From Caprimulgus europaeus (taxonomy: Eukaryota > Chordata > Aves > Caprimulgiformes > Caprimulgidae): a DNA stretch of 64,000 nucleotides. Made by a program: the position numbers and the translations under genes. The notes beneath the pieces are model-generated. The model searched no databases, was not told where the DNA came from, and saw only the letters and a program-made list of their open reading frames with translations. Shown here piece by piece: positions 51,600-62,480 of the stretch. Each line of letters opens with the position of its first letter. Position 1 is the first letter of the stretch. The DNA lies in the NCBI GenBank assembly GCA_907165065.1, contig OU015533.1:27854578-27918577 (forward strand), written 5' to 3'.

Positions 51600-51995
51600 T
51601 AGGACAGGTGCTTTAGGGATCCTCGGCGGCGCAGTGACACAACAACCTCTTACAAAACTGACACCCTGACCTCTCTGCAGATCGGGTCGTTCCCTGATGT
51701 CCCAGGCGCTCTGAACCTGAGCCCGGGACACAGGAACGCACCTCAGCCCGCGGAGGCGGCAGCAGCGTGGCTGGCCGGGCCTCGCCCGCCCGCTCCCAGG
51801 TGTCCCCGATCGGCCTGCCTGGCCGAGAAAGAGGCGCGAGGACGTGCCCTGGTGCCCGGCGGCCATGGCCGCCTGCCCCGGAAGAGGGCGCAGCGGCGGC
51901 GGGAGGCAGCGAGTTCCTGTGGCGCAGCCGCGCTGAGGTTTGCCTTCCTGGGCTGGCCGGCAGGTGCGCTGCTGTACCTCACGGTGGGGGGAATC
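51600..51995. promoter_or_regulatory. Intronic CpG island, candidate alternative promoter
   Basis: By hand count there are about 36 CpG dinucleotides from 51619 to 51995, in sequence close to 70% G+C. The flanking intron has almost none. The core contains GGCGGC and CCCGCC repeats. A start codon in a very strong context (GGCCATGG at 51862-51869) opens a 24-codon frame ending TGA. The island lies 2.8 kb upstream of the PARD3B exon. I see no TATA box. No recognisable protein domain is encoded on either strand. Its likely roles are an alternative PARD3B promoter, the start of a non-coding transcript, or an orphan CpG island; the sequence alone does not choose between them. Confidence 0.6.
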
Positions 51996-54750
51996 TGTCC
52001 TTGACCTTGTTCGTCTGTTAGAGTAATTTTGAACTTCAAGGGAATGAGGGAAACGTACAAGGCTTTGAAACCCAAGTATGGGATAATACCGAAATGTATG
52101 TGAGCCTTCAGGAGAGGCCGTGCTGGGTCAGACTGCTGCTCTGGTCCTGCTGGTGGCCCGTGCAAAATGCTTGAAGAAAGGATATAGAAGAAATAGGGTA
52201 ATTGAAATGTCAGTGTTCTCCTGGTTTATCTTTCTGATTTTTACTACTATATGTTTTGGGGGCATACATGTTTCCATTTAACAGTTCTTAGTGGTCTTTT
52301 CCATCAGTTTGTTTAATTTTTTGAGCCAGGCCCTACTTTTGGTCTCTGTGACATCCTGAGGCAGTAAGAGTAGAGTATCTCTATGTAATACGGCATTTAA
52401 TGTGCTGGGGTGTGAAACTGTGGGGAAACTCAGCTTGGTCTGTCTCAGAAATTCACTTGCTTATTCCCATCAGATCACAGCTGAGGGAGATTTACTCTTT
52501 TCTACATTGCAAATGCTCAAGTGAACTTTGTATTCTACTATTATCTGAAATTCTTTCATTGCCACGGTCCTACACGATCTTAAATTTCCTCTTTGTTAGC
52601 AACAGCCTCTTTCTTAGAAATTAAGTTTTCACAGCAAAAGTGAGCTTGAGAAAGCAAACCTTTTGGTGGACACCAGTTGAGGAACTTCTTGAATCATGAT
52701 GGGTTTCCATAATAACATGAATGTGAATAGTCATTTTAGAAACAAATAAAAGGTGCTGTAGTTTGTTTTTTTTTCTTAGTGCTAGAGAAAATTTCCGTGG
52801 TCTGTTGAGGTCTGTCTCGTAAGGCAGCGGTTTTGGCTGTATGTGGATGTGGGGCATAGCGATGGCCTGGTGACAAATGCAGTGTGAACACCTGGGTAGT
52901 TTCCCTGCAATGCAGGAATAAGGTACAAAGAGAGTTGTATTTGTTACAGCATTAATTTTTCCTGTATGCTCTGGACAAGTAAAAAACCAAATTGCATGTT
53001 ATAAGAGCTATTTGTATGACCATGGAAAGGAAACAGGTTCCATATGGAAAAGGAAAGCAAGTTTTCTACCTAATTATTTAAGGGGTTTTGTGTGTCTCTG
53101 AAATATGCATTGGTAAATATGAGCTGACATATTTCTAGCAACCAAATTATAAATGAGCAGAAGACCTGAAAATGTCAGTTTCTTCCTTGGAAGCACTTTA
53201 GGATTTTTCTTTTATTTTTTCTTTTCCCTCTCATACGTTCATTTCTTCCCTCGGGCACATGAGTTCCCTTAAATGTTTGTCTTGTTATTTCAAGTGTAAT
53301 ACTTATTATAGGATATAATTTTTGACATGTCTTGGACATATCAGAGGAGATTTGATGCACTAATATTTTTATAGAGAGAATATGTGTGCATACCTTAAAA
53401 TAAGTTAGAGGTAGAGAAAGTAGTAAATCAATCCTTTAAACTTGTTTCTGTTTATAACTTGACATTGCCTAACTAGTCATGTGTTGTAGTCTTTTTCAGG
53501 ATTAGCTAAGAAAAACTTTAGGATAATTCTAAGGAGTTCAGAAAAACTGAAATAAATTAATACCTTGATATGAAGATATCTTGTAAATGCTTATTAGGCA
53601 AAATATTTGTCATTGTATAGCATGAGAACTATGCCATGTCAGGTACTGGGGCAGGAAAAGTGCCTGAAACTACTGCTGTTACCTCCTCTCCTCTTGGAGA
53701 GGGCTCTGGGTTATCAGGTGTCCCATTGGTTGAGAACAGCAAATCTTCTAATTTGTTTAGATTCATTGGGAATTAATCTTTTTGTTTGTTTACCCAGAAC
53801 TGTAACACAGTTAACAGTTTTCCTGGAACCGTAACAGGATTTACACCCAGCCACACATACATGAGTCACTTGTTGATGAAGCTGTGTGTGCATTGTCTGA
53901 TCACTTCGTATTAGTAGGAAGCAAAAGGAAGATCCTTGTGAAAGGCCAGGTTCACTGAGGGGGGGGGGGGAAATTCTGTTGTGTGGTTAGTTTGGTTTTT
54001 TTCCATGTTAACATTAATGTGGGTTTGAACAGCAGACTTTGCAGTCTAGTGTTGCTCAATCTTGACTTTCCTGTGTGCCTGAAGTTGTGGAGGTCAGTGA
54101 GTGAGGGGCAGTTCTCAGAAGCAATGTTTCTGGTGTAAGTCTGTAGGAGAGAATAGGAGGAGGTGATAGATATGTGATGAGTAGAGATGTGTGTGTGTAC
54201 CTGTACCTAGCTGGTCCAAGAAACTTTCATCCTTACAGAGACATAGGTTGGGCAGTTCAGGAAACTCTGCATTCTGTCTCTGTTCTGGATGTATCTTGTC
54301 CTTGGAATCTAATTATTATGTACTTGCAAATAAAACCTGTATCTGCTTCCTCAGTACAGCTTCCATGGTTGTGTTACAGTTGTGCAGTGTGTCAGTCAGT
54401 AGCACTAATTTTTTAAAAAATCAAAACACCCTCCACTCCCAAGAATTTAATGCTGTTCTGTATTTTTAAACATGTTCAGCTCTAGATGTTAGGAAACAAT
54501 GTAAAATGCTTGCTAATGGTAGCATGCTAATTCAGAAAAGCGTATCAGCACAGGGCAGTGCTGAAGTGTATACTTACATCATACTGAAGTCAATGTATTT
54601 AAATACAAATGTATGTGCTTTCCTGAATCTGTATGTTTATTTTAGCTGTTCTGAAATAAGATTGTTGTTTTTTATAGTCCAAGTACAAGTTTTGCCTTTA
54701 TTTTTTTTTAAAAAAAAAAGTGTCAAGTTTGGAAATACTTTAAATATACA
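51996..54750. other. Non-coding intron between CpG island and PARD3B exon
   Basis: AT-rich intron. A first exon in the island would have to splice across this 2.8 kb to reach the PARD3B exon. I see no intermediate exon. The G12 run at 53.96 kb is the only notable repeat. Confidence 0.65.
53959..53970. repeat. Poly(G) run, 12 bases
   Basis: G12 on the + strand, about 0.8 kb upstream of the PARD3B exon. Confidence 0.9.
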
Positions 54751-54774
54751 AACTATTATCTTTTGTTTTGATAG
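54751..54774 (+). other. PARD3B: 3' splice site of the PARD3B exon
   Basis: A T-rich stretch interrupted by single purines runs into the sequence GATAG directly before the first exon codon. The pyrimidine tract is modest, so this is a medium-strength acceptor. No single branch point stands out; A-rich sequence about 20-30 nt upstream offers several candidates. Confidence 0.85.
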
Positions 54775-54946
54775 CTGATTGCTGTTTATAATGAACAAGA
54801 AGCTCTCCATAAGACTGATGGCACCAATGGCAATTTGACAGACAGAAATAGCCCAGACTCTTTTGAGACAGAGGTAGCAGCTCAGCTGGCTGTCTTTCAG
54901 CCGATTGGCGGTGAGATTGAAGTGACTCCTTCTGCCCTAAAGCTGG
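54775..54946 (+). CDS. PARD3B: PARD3B internal coding exon (probably coding exon 3)
   Basis: PARD3B (Par-3 family cell polarity regulator beta) is a cytoplasmic scaffold at tight junctions, with an N-terminal oligomerisation domain and three PDZ domains. The exon is 172 nt: 57 full codons starting in phase 0 plus one base of the next codon. It begins LIAVYNEQEALHK, contains FETEVAAQLA and PIGGEIEVTPSALKL, and ends in a split glycine codon. These match human PARD3B from about residue 75, as I remember it, with roughly three quarters identity over equal length and no gap. PARD3 itself fits much less well because it lacks the FETEVAAQLA block. The first residues are the last strand of the oligomerisation domain; the remainder is linker before PDZ1. 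A serine-proline pair (RNSPDS) is kept. In-frame TGA and TAG lie directly before the exon, so its start is set by splicing. There is no methionine. Identity is firm; the exon number is inferred from PARD3. Confidence 0.95.
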
Positions 54947-54952
54947 GTATGT
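54944..54952 (+). other. PARD3B: 5' splice site of the PARD3B exon
   Basis: The exon ends TGG and the intron starts GTATGT, a standard though not optimal donor. Reading through it would add the 12 residues GMYILHGYFLIY before a TGA at 54982-54984, so intron retention here would truncate the protein before PDZ1. Confidence 0.85.
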
Positions 54953-56546
54953 ATATCTTGCATGGTTATTTTCTAATTTATTGACCAATATATAGTACTT
55001 TTTTTTTCTTTTCTGACTGTTTGTAGTCTGATTTTATGTATTTAAGGAACTTTTTAGCACCCTATTGTTTGCATTGCAATTCAGTGAAGACAATTGTAAT
55101 GACGTGAGTTGGGCTTTTGAGCAATTGATGCTGAAGACTGCAACTGAGCATGGCAAATTTGCACCTGAGCCTTGTATCCTGCTGTATGTTAAGCCCATCC
55201 ATACAGCTGGGGTCTCTTTCTTTTTTTTTTTTCCTTCTTTCTTTGACTGGGTAGGTTGCTGACAGTCCTTCATTGTAATCTTCTGAAAGTGGAAGAGATG
55301 AAACTGATGCAAAGTATTTTCAAGTAACAAAATAATTGGAAAAAAAAACCCAGCATTTTTGTTGGGGAACCTGAGTGCAGTAAGTTTAAAACTACTGTGT
55401 GCAAATACTTTTACTGATTTTCTGAGCTAGTGCCCAGTTTTGGGGGTGGGAGGTAGAAAGAAGGAGATGCTGGTTGCAAACAGTTCAGCTCTGTGCCTTT
55501 GCAGCAGTTGCACAGCAGAGTCTATTGGCCTATCTGACTTTCAGGTGGGCTAACCGTGATTAGGAGAGGCTTCTGCTTAATTCCCACTTACATCAGAGGG
55601 TGCTGTGTGAAGTGCCCTGTGTTGTTTCAGTATGCCTGGAAGGCCAAGAGATTGGACGTTGGTTTCCAATTATAAAGTGCTGGAGTCTTGTACGTTGAAC
55701 ACAGAGCGGTTTGAAATACTTTCTTGGATTGAGAGCAGGCTAAGCTGTCATCTAGATGCTAGATATAGAAGCTTTCAAAAATGGAGTGAAAGGGAATCCT
55801 CTTACTGTCTGCCTGTAAAGCAGAAAACATTTAGCAAATGGACAGTGCTCACGAGAGGCCTCTCTGCATTTCACCTGAGCTTATCATCCAGTTTACCCCA
55901 TATTCTTAAGTACTGCTGGCAGTCTCCTAATGGTGTGCAATAACATTTCTGAGTACAAGTGGGTGTGGTAAGAATAGAAATAGTACCCCTAGTTGTGCTG
56001 CTCTATTCATAGAGCAGTCCAATTGTGAGGAAAAAATTGAATGTTCACTTGTCTATTTTAATTGCGTTTTTTAAGGAAAAGGCTGATTAATGAAAACAAC
56101 AAGCTACAATAAAATTTCTAATAAAGCTCACCGGATGAGCTTGTGTAACAACTTCTAATGGAAGTCTGTGCTCATTTTTGTGCCTAATATAGGAAGTATT
56201 GAAATTCAAGCTGCATGAAAATTTTTAGATTCAAATTTCTGTGTTAATGGATCACTTCTGTTTTTTTTCCTGTATTCTAGAATATAGAAAAACCTCTTTT
56301 TATGTTTAATGACACACAGGAATTTCCTGTACCTAAAAATCTTGGGGAAAGGGTTTTTCTTGCTATAACTGGTATGTATTTGAATTGTGGTTTTGGTAAT
56401 CCTGAGGTGTGGAAATGTTTGTGGCTAAAGGTCCTGTGTTTGAATGGTTTGCCACTTATTGCGTATTTTTAAATAACACAATGCAAACACATTTTGACAT
56501 GTTTCAGAAAGTAGAGCTTGTTCTCCATATACTTCTGAGCCATATT

Positions 56547-56564
56547 AAAAAAAAAAAAAAAAAA
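56547..56564. repeat. Poly(A) run, 18 bases
   Basis: A18 on the + strand inside intron 3, with no element body recognised beside it. Confidence 0.9.
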
Positions 56565-58280
56565 TCATGGAAAGTGGTTTGTCTAGCACTGTTGTGCGGA
56601 ACTTGAGGGTTGGAGAGAAGAGTATTTCAACGTCACACAATTTAATGTAAAGCAGTTAAATGCTAGAGCTCTTGAGCTCACCAGTAAGCTACGAGGCAGT
56701 CCAGTTTTCATAGCATTTCTGGAATCCTTCTACTATAGAGAGTAAAAGAGTTGAAATATGAGAAGAGCAACCAATTAGGGTTCTGTTTTGTTTTCAGTGC
56801 AATACTAATATATATGTGAAGATAAAATGGGTGCTTGCTTCTTAAAATAAAGAACATAAATATAATGTGTTTGTCTCAATGATTCTCTTTCAGATTGTTT
56901 TATTTTACAAGGTAAATAAAAGATTTTCTGTCTGTTAGTCCTGTAAACTCAGTCTGCATTCTGAAATTTAATTGTTTTCTCTTCTGTATTCCATGAGGTA
57001 AAATCCAGTTCTTTAGACTTAATTTTTGCCTTTATTGTTCCTGTGCAAGTCCCTGGACCTTAAATTATGTCCCTATTTCCACTAGAGGCAAATTGAAAAG
57101 TAAATGAAGAAATAGAAGGACTATTTGGTTGCATCAATATCATTGATGCATGAACCACAGTAGTCTGGCTCCTTGTCTAATTATTGAATTGACTCACACT
57201 TGCTAGTAGAAATAAATAATAATAATTTTAAAAAGATGTTTTTGCTTTGGGAGCAAGGACATGATTAAATATATACGTAGCAAGTTTTGCTTTCTGTGGT
57301 AGAGCTGTGTTTCAAGAACTGTTGTGTGCTTACCTGTTAGAGTATTTTTGCAGAATGCTTTTAGGGATGAAATGCAGGGAATTCATTGTTATAGAAATTG
57401 TCAGATTGTGGAATAATTTTGCCTGTTAATTTCTGTTGGATGTTTTGTATTCTCTGAAACCAGATCCGTGGTTTTATGTAGAAACAATGTCCATTTAACA
57501 GTCTTCTCAGAGAATCCTTGGAGCTTGATGTGTAATAGGCACGTGAAACCAAACTCAGTTATTTTCAAACATGAGACAGCACTGATTTTAGAAAAGGCAC
57601 TTGAGATGCTCCTTTCAAAGTTTATTTTTTTAAAAAACTATATATTTGATCCAGTTAATTATATGTTGCACCTGGTCTTCAAGCCTTTACTGGTTAGAGA
57701 TAGCAATGATGGAGGAATTTATTTTTTTTTAACTGTATGAAAATCATAGTTTTTCATTATGTACTTAGTTACCCTTATTTTGCCCTTTGTCACCTGTAAC
57801 TTTGAAAGTGAATCAAAATAAAAGCATTTTTATATTTGGCTTGAAAGCTAAAAGTGCCTTGTATCTTACATTGCTTCCACATACTGGCAAAATTTTACAG
57901 CAAAAAAATAAGTTTCTTGTTTTATCAAATTACCTTCTTAATACTTGGCATGTATCGCCTTAAAACAGTTTAGGAAATTGTTCAGCTCTTTGTTTTCCCT
58001 GAAATTAAGACACTACTACTTTTAAAACTAACTCAGTGTTCTCAAACTGATTAAATTGTGAGCTCTTATGTTTAATTTAAGAAAAATGCAGGAATACTTC
58101 AACTGTTCATGAAGACAGCGTCTGCTGCGTCTGTAACATAGTGAGATATAAACATACTCGAGTGCCTCCCCCTACTCTCCCCCGCAGAGCTGGATTATTA
58201 GGTGTTGTTGCTGACAGTGTCTGAATCTGGACTGCCAAGTAAGCAATACCTGATAGCTTCTTACAGCTGAAAAGGCTTTA

Positions 58281-58320
58281 CTGAAGTTTCTGATGCTCAG
58301 CTGAAGTTTCTGATGCTCAG
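58281..58320 (+). repeat. Exact 20-bp tandem duplication
   Basis: The unit CTGAAGTTTCTGATGCTCAG occurs twice head to tail with no mismatch (58281-58300 and 58301-58320). The lack of divergence in neutral intron points to a recent duplication or an assembly artefact. Confidence 0.97.
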
Positions 58321-59048
58321 GACTGAAATTACTGAGGGAAACAGTCATCACTTCTATTAGGAACATAGGTCTCAGTTTGGTAGTGGGTTTTGCATCCTGG
58401 TATCTTCCTATTAAGTATGATTACTTAAAAGGTGACACGATGAAATACTTGTTTCTCCACAGTTTCTTTTTTCTATATTTAGGAGATGTATCACTTATCT
58501 ATTTTAACCTGCCATCATCCATTGGGATGTAGATGAAAACTTAATGAAGATGTTGCCTGTACTTTTGCATACCCAATGACTATAGTCTTTTGAGAAGTGC
58601 CAGTGTTGTCTTCATTCTTGTTTGGATAGGTTGAACAAGTCATGCTGCATCTCTGTAGAAACCTGAAGAGGAGGAAAGGGCATTGCTTATTTTTATTTCA
58701 GTTCAGCAGAGGTCTTCCATGTATCTTGCCTTTTCTTGTTTAGTGAGCAGATGAGTTCTGAAAGTAGATTTTGCAGAGGGACCTTGGGTTCAGTTACACT
58801 TCCAGTTCCCTTTCTATTTTTTTGTCCATAATTCAAGTATAATGCAAAAAAATATCAAGGCTGGCAGGAATTTAATTGTACTCAGTTTCTTCTATTGAAA
58901 TAAAAAATAACTTTTAATACTGAAAATTCTGATGTACATGTTTCAGTAGACAATGAAATAAATATAGCTCTCCTTAAAAAAAAAATCCCCTTTGACAGAA
59001 AATGTGATTGGGTAAAGAATGCATTTCATGCTACAATACAAATGGTAA

Positions 59049-59092
59049 TAAAGCAGCTGTTTATATATAATTAAGCAGCTGTTAATATATGT
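59049..59092 (+). repeat. Imperfect 22-bp tandem duplication
   Basis: Two units share AAGCAGCTGTT followed by a TATATA-rich half. The copies differ at several positions. Confidence 0.75.
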
Positions 59093-62000
59093 TACAAAAT
59101 GTAGAGAAGTACACAGCCATTTAATGTGTCCAGTCAGCTGTTTGAAACCAGTGAAGAAATGATCTACTGATTTTGGTATTTCTGTGGGTAAGTAGAGAAC
59201 ATAGAGATACTATTGCTCAACTGGCAGCAGAGAGAGTTTATTTTATGAGACTGATTCTTGTGAGCAGAACGTCCCAGAATACACTAGTGATGTGGACACT
59301 GCACCAATTTGCAAATGATGATACAGGCAACTAAATGCCTAAGTAGCTGATTTACGTTTGAAAAATTAAATAGAGGTAAACTTCAACATCTCTAACCTCA
59401 AATACTGTAGTAAATTTTTCATTGCCATTTTTAACCTTGTTTCTTAGGCATAAAACTGTGGCTAGCGAAAACCTTACAATGAACAGTGAAATTCATCTAT
59501 GTGGAATACTTTTTAGCTACATGACTTTAGCCCATGGTAAATGTAAGGTAACCTACATACAGTGAAAGACTTTATTTTATAATTCTGTGTCAGGGATGGT
59601 CTTCTGGCTGTCTGACTCCCCAGCCCTTCTCCTGCCTGGCATAAAGGCTCTTGTAGGTTAAGCATCTCTTGAACTGATGTACCCTTAGAAGACTAAACTT
59701 AGCTGTTTCATTGGAGCCAGTCCATGACTGACAATTAGTTGTTTTCCTGTTATTTCCACAAGACCTTGATGCTCTCTGGGATTAGATGTCATGTCTAACA
59801 AAGTTTCATTTCTGGTCTGCAGTGTTCTTGCTCCTCCTTTAATCTGAGTTTACATAATCCGACAAAATTATTTTGAAAAGATAAATTGCGATGCCAAAAT
59901 ATTTCTTTAAAATTGATGTATCAGAGTCATTTAAGAAACACTTATTTCCTTTATTCTGCACAGGTGGTGGGTTTTGCTTCCTAGTCAGATGCCATTTAGA
60001 TGAATGCATTTTGTCTAGTCACTGTTTATCTTTTATCTTTATAGCAGCAAAATTTCAGTAAATTGTGTGCAAGAATATTAATTGGTGCACTAACTAGTGA
60101 ACTAACAAGTGTTTGGAATGATGAAACATTTAGAGATCCTCGTATGTAGGGAGGACAGTAGTGACTGTGTTAACCAGCAGTGTTTTCTGTTGGCATTGGT
60201 TTTGGATGTGTGTTTTGTTTGGTTTGTTTTTAGGAGTCTATCATGTCCTAATATTTCCCTTTGACCAGAGATGGTAGCTGGGAAGACTTTGCAGACCTTG
60301 CTGACTGATTGCCTTTATGCCCTATTCCAGTACGCCATTTCATTGCTGATGTATGATTAAACAGTCATTGTCTCATTTAAAGATAGCTTTGCTGGGGTAG
60401 TGAATGACATTCTTGTGTAGTGTGTTAAAAGCTTTAGCGAGCCCATGATGGATGGGGTTATGTATATTAGGGCTACTAACAGTATGTGCAAATAGTCCTG
60501 TCTGGGATTCTCTAGCTAATAGTTTGAAGCTTTTGAATACATTTATGTTTATTGTTAGAATTATTGAAAGTGAACTAGCAATATAGGGTGGCAAAACACA
60601 ACTTTATGATAGCAACTGATGGACTATATGTAAATTGATGTAATCTTGCTGAAATATTTTCAAAATGTTTTTAGATGTTTAACGGTTTCAGACTAGAGGT
60701 TTTTGATATGTCTTTTCCAAATAAGTGGTTACCCACCAGTAATCTTCTGGTCATTAAACTGGTGCATCTGTGATATTTTAAGCAGTGACCTGCAGGCTAT
60801 TACTAAGTTAATGTCCAATGAAAATGTGGTTCTTCCTATACCACTAGTCTATAGGGAATGCTTCATGTGATCATTAGCTTCAACTGCAAGCTAGCCATTC
60901 CTGCAGAGTGTGAGACATAGTCACTTCAGAAATGTTCCCTTTTTTTAAAACAAAGCAAAAACCACTACTCTGTCTGAACTGTTCAAGTTATATTGGAGCA
61001 CGTATGCTTTTGAAGAGTCAATTATTTCAGTTCTGGACATTTTATGTAGTGTTTTTGCAGTAGAAATTAGTTTCCTGAAAACAGACATTGCTACCTGGGA
61101 ACACTCCAACCCTCAGTAGGTCTGGGACAGGTTAACAACAGCACTAGCCTTGAAAGTTTTGATTTTACATTTTGGTGCAGCCATTGGAGTTGTGGCCTTG
61201 GCTTTTTAACCTTCGGGAAAGGTCATTTGCGTTTTTATGGAACTTCCTCGAAGGTGTTTCAGGGCCTTCGGACAGAGAGTGTACTTTATCAGCTTAATAT
61301 ATTCCTGTGGTTTTGGGCTTGTTCTAGCTTAAACCATGCTTCATGGAGTTTGATTAGTTTGAATGGCCTATGCATTTGGGTTGCTAATTCAGTCAACAGA
61401 GATGCTTCCATTGGCAGTGTCTTAGTTTGAAGTCCAAGGGAATTGAAGGCAACGTTTCTTCCAGGAGGTTGTGGAAGTTCCTCCCTTGACAGACCTCAAA
61501 GGGCTTAAATTGTTGCCTCCACAGTATGGGTGTCGGCTGTTTCTGTGCAGCTTCAGAGCTTGGAAAGAATTCCTTCTCTTTCTTGTCTGCTTTGAAGTGG
61601 AAGAATCATAAGTAGGCTTGGGGGCATTTAAAAATGCATGTATTTGGTTAGTCCTCTTTCAAGTAGGTGTTGAGACACTATGTATATACAGACATCATAT
61701 TTTTATGTACAGAGGCAGTCACATGATTTTGGTTTTTTAGAAGTTATTAAAACAGATATGAACTGAAACTATTAATTTGATAAACAAAATGTTGCTAATG
61801 CATGCATCCATGCTGTGTCAAAGTAGGAAAGACACTTTCTTACATAAAAGCTATGCTGTTCATCTTAGTCTTGCAATATCAGTTTATTGGCTGAATGTTC
61901 CAATGTTTATTGGTACATTTAGTGCACTAAATGCATTTAACAATTCTTTTCTATGTGATTCAGGTAAAATTAACATTTTGAAATTGTTAAGTTTCAGAGA

Positions 62001-62456
62001 TGCATTGTAGAAGCACATACTGCTTTCTGTGGTTTGAAGCAATACAATTTCCTTAAGTAATATGATTTTATTCTGTCTCTGCACCAGAAGGCTGCTCTCA
62101 CAGTAGCGATATCAAACGTTGTTCTGTGCTGTTTGTCATAGGTGTTGTGAGGATGACACTGTACTTGATAGATTTCTCTCCTCTACAGTGTTCAGTTTAA
62201 TCTGGTTTTAAAGTATTGTGATGATCAATTAAAGTCTGCTTGTGTCCTAAAACAAATGGTTTCTGTTTTCAGGCAAGCTAATGTTTGGAGATAACTTTTC
62301 ATTTCAGTCAGAGTGCAGGCTTAGTATATTTTGACCTCATGACTTAAGCTTGGTATTACTTGGTTGCCCTTGATTCATGGAAATGAGCTTTGCACCAGCA
62401 TAGCTAAAGTTTGTCTTTGTATTGCAGCAAAAGAATACATCAGTGCTTTCTGTAAA

Positions 62457-62480
62457 GAGAGAGAGAGAGAGAGATATATA
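62457..62480. repeat. (GA)n then (TA)n microsatellite
   Basis: About nine GA units followed by a short TATATA stretch. Confidence 0.9.

Larger units (their letters stand above)
1..54774 (+). other. PARD3B: PARD3B intron 2 (3' part), enters from the left edge
   Basis: No exon of PARD3B was found upstream of 54775. I looked for the preceding exon, expected to encode the YWVKIHHLEY and DGGILDPDD region, and found no match on the + strand. The intron is therefore at least 54.7 kb here. That fits the very large size of this gene in vertebrates. The numbering as intron 2 rests on analogy with PARD3. Confidence 0.75.

Noticed and set aside
51474-52165. Open frames of 130 and 140 codons on the - strand across the CpG island
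   Set aside because: Arginine/alanine/proline/glycine-rich text as expected from CpG-rich DNA read in any frame. No recognisable domain. The island itself is kept as a finding.
57129-57150. Small inverted repeat TGCATCAAT with ATTGATGCA
   Set aside because: Nine-base arms with a 3-nt spacer are expected by chance several times in 64 kb of AT-rich DNA.
57684-57716. Frame reading PLLVRDSNDGG, similar to the GTPLLVRRSSDP start expected for the next PARD3B exon
   Set aside because: The match covers only a few residues, the following sequence diverges at once into a T run, and there is no proper donor. The true exon should be far better conserved given how well the 54775 exon matches.
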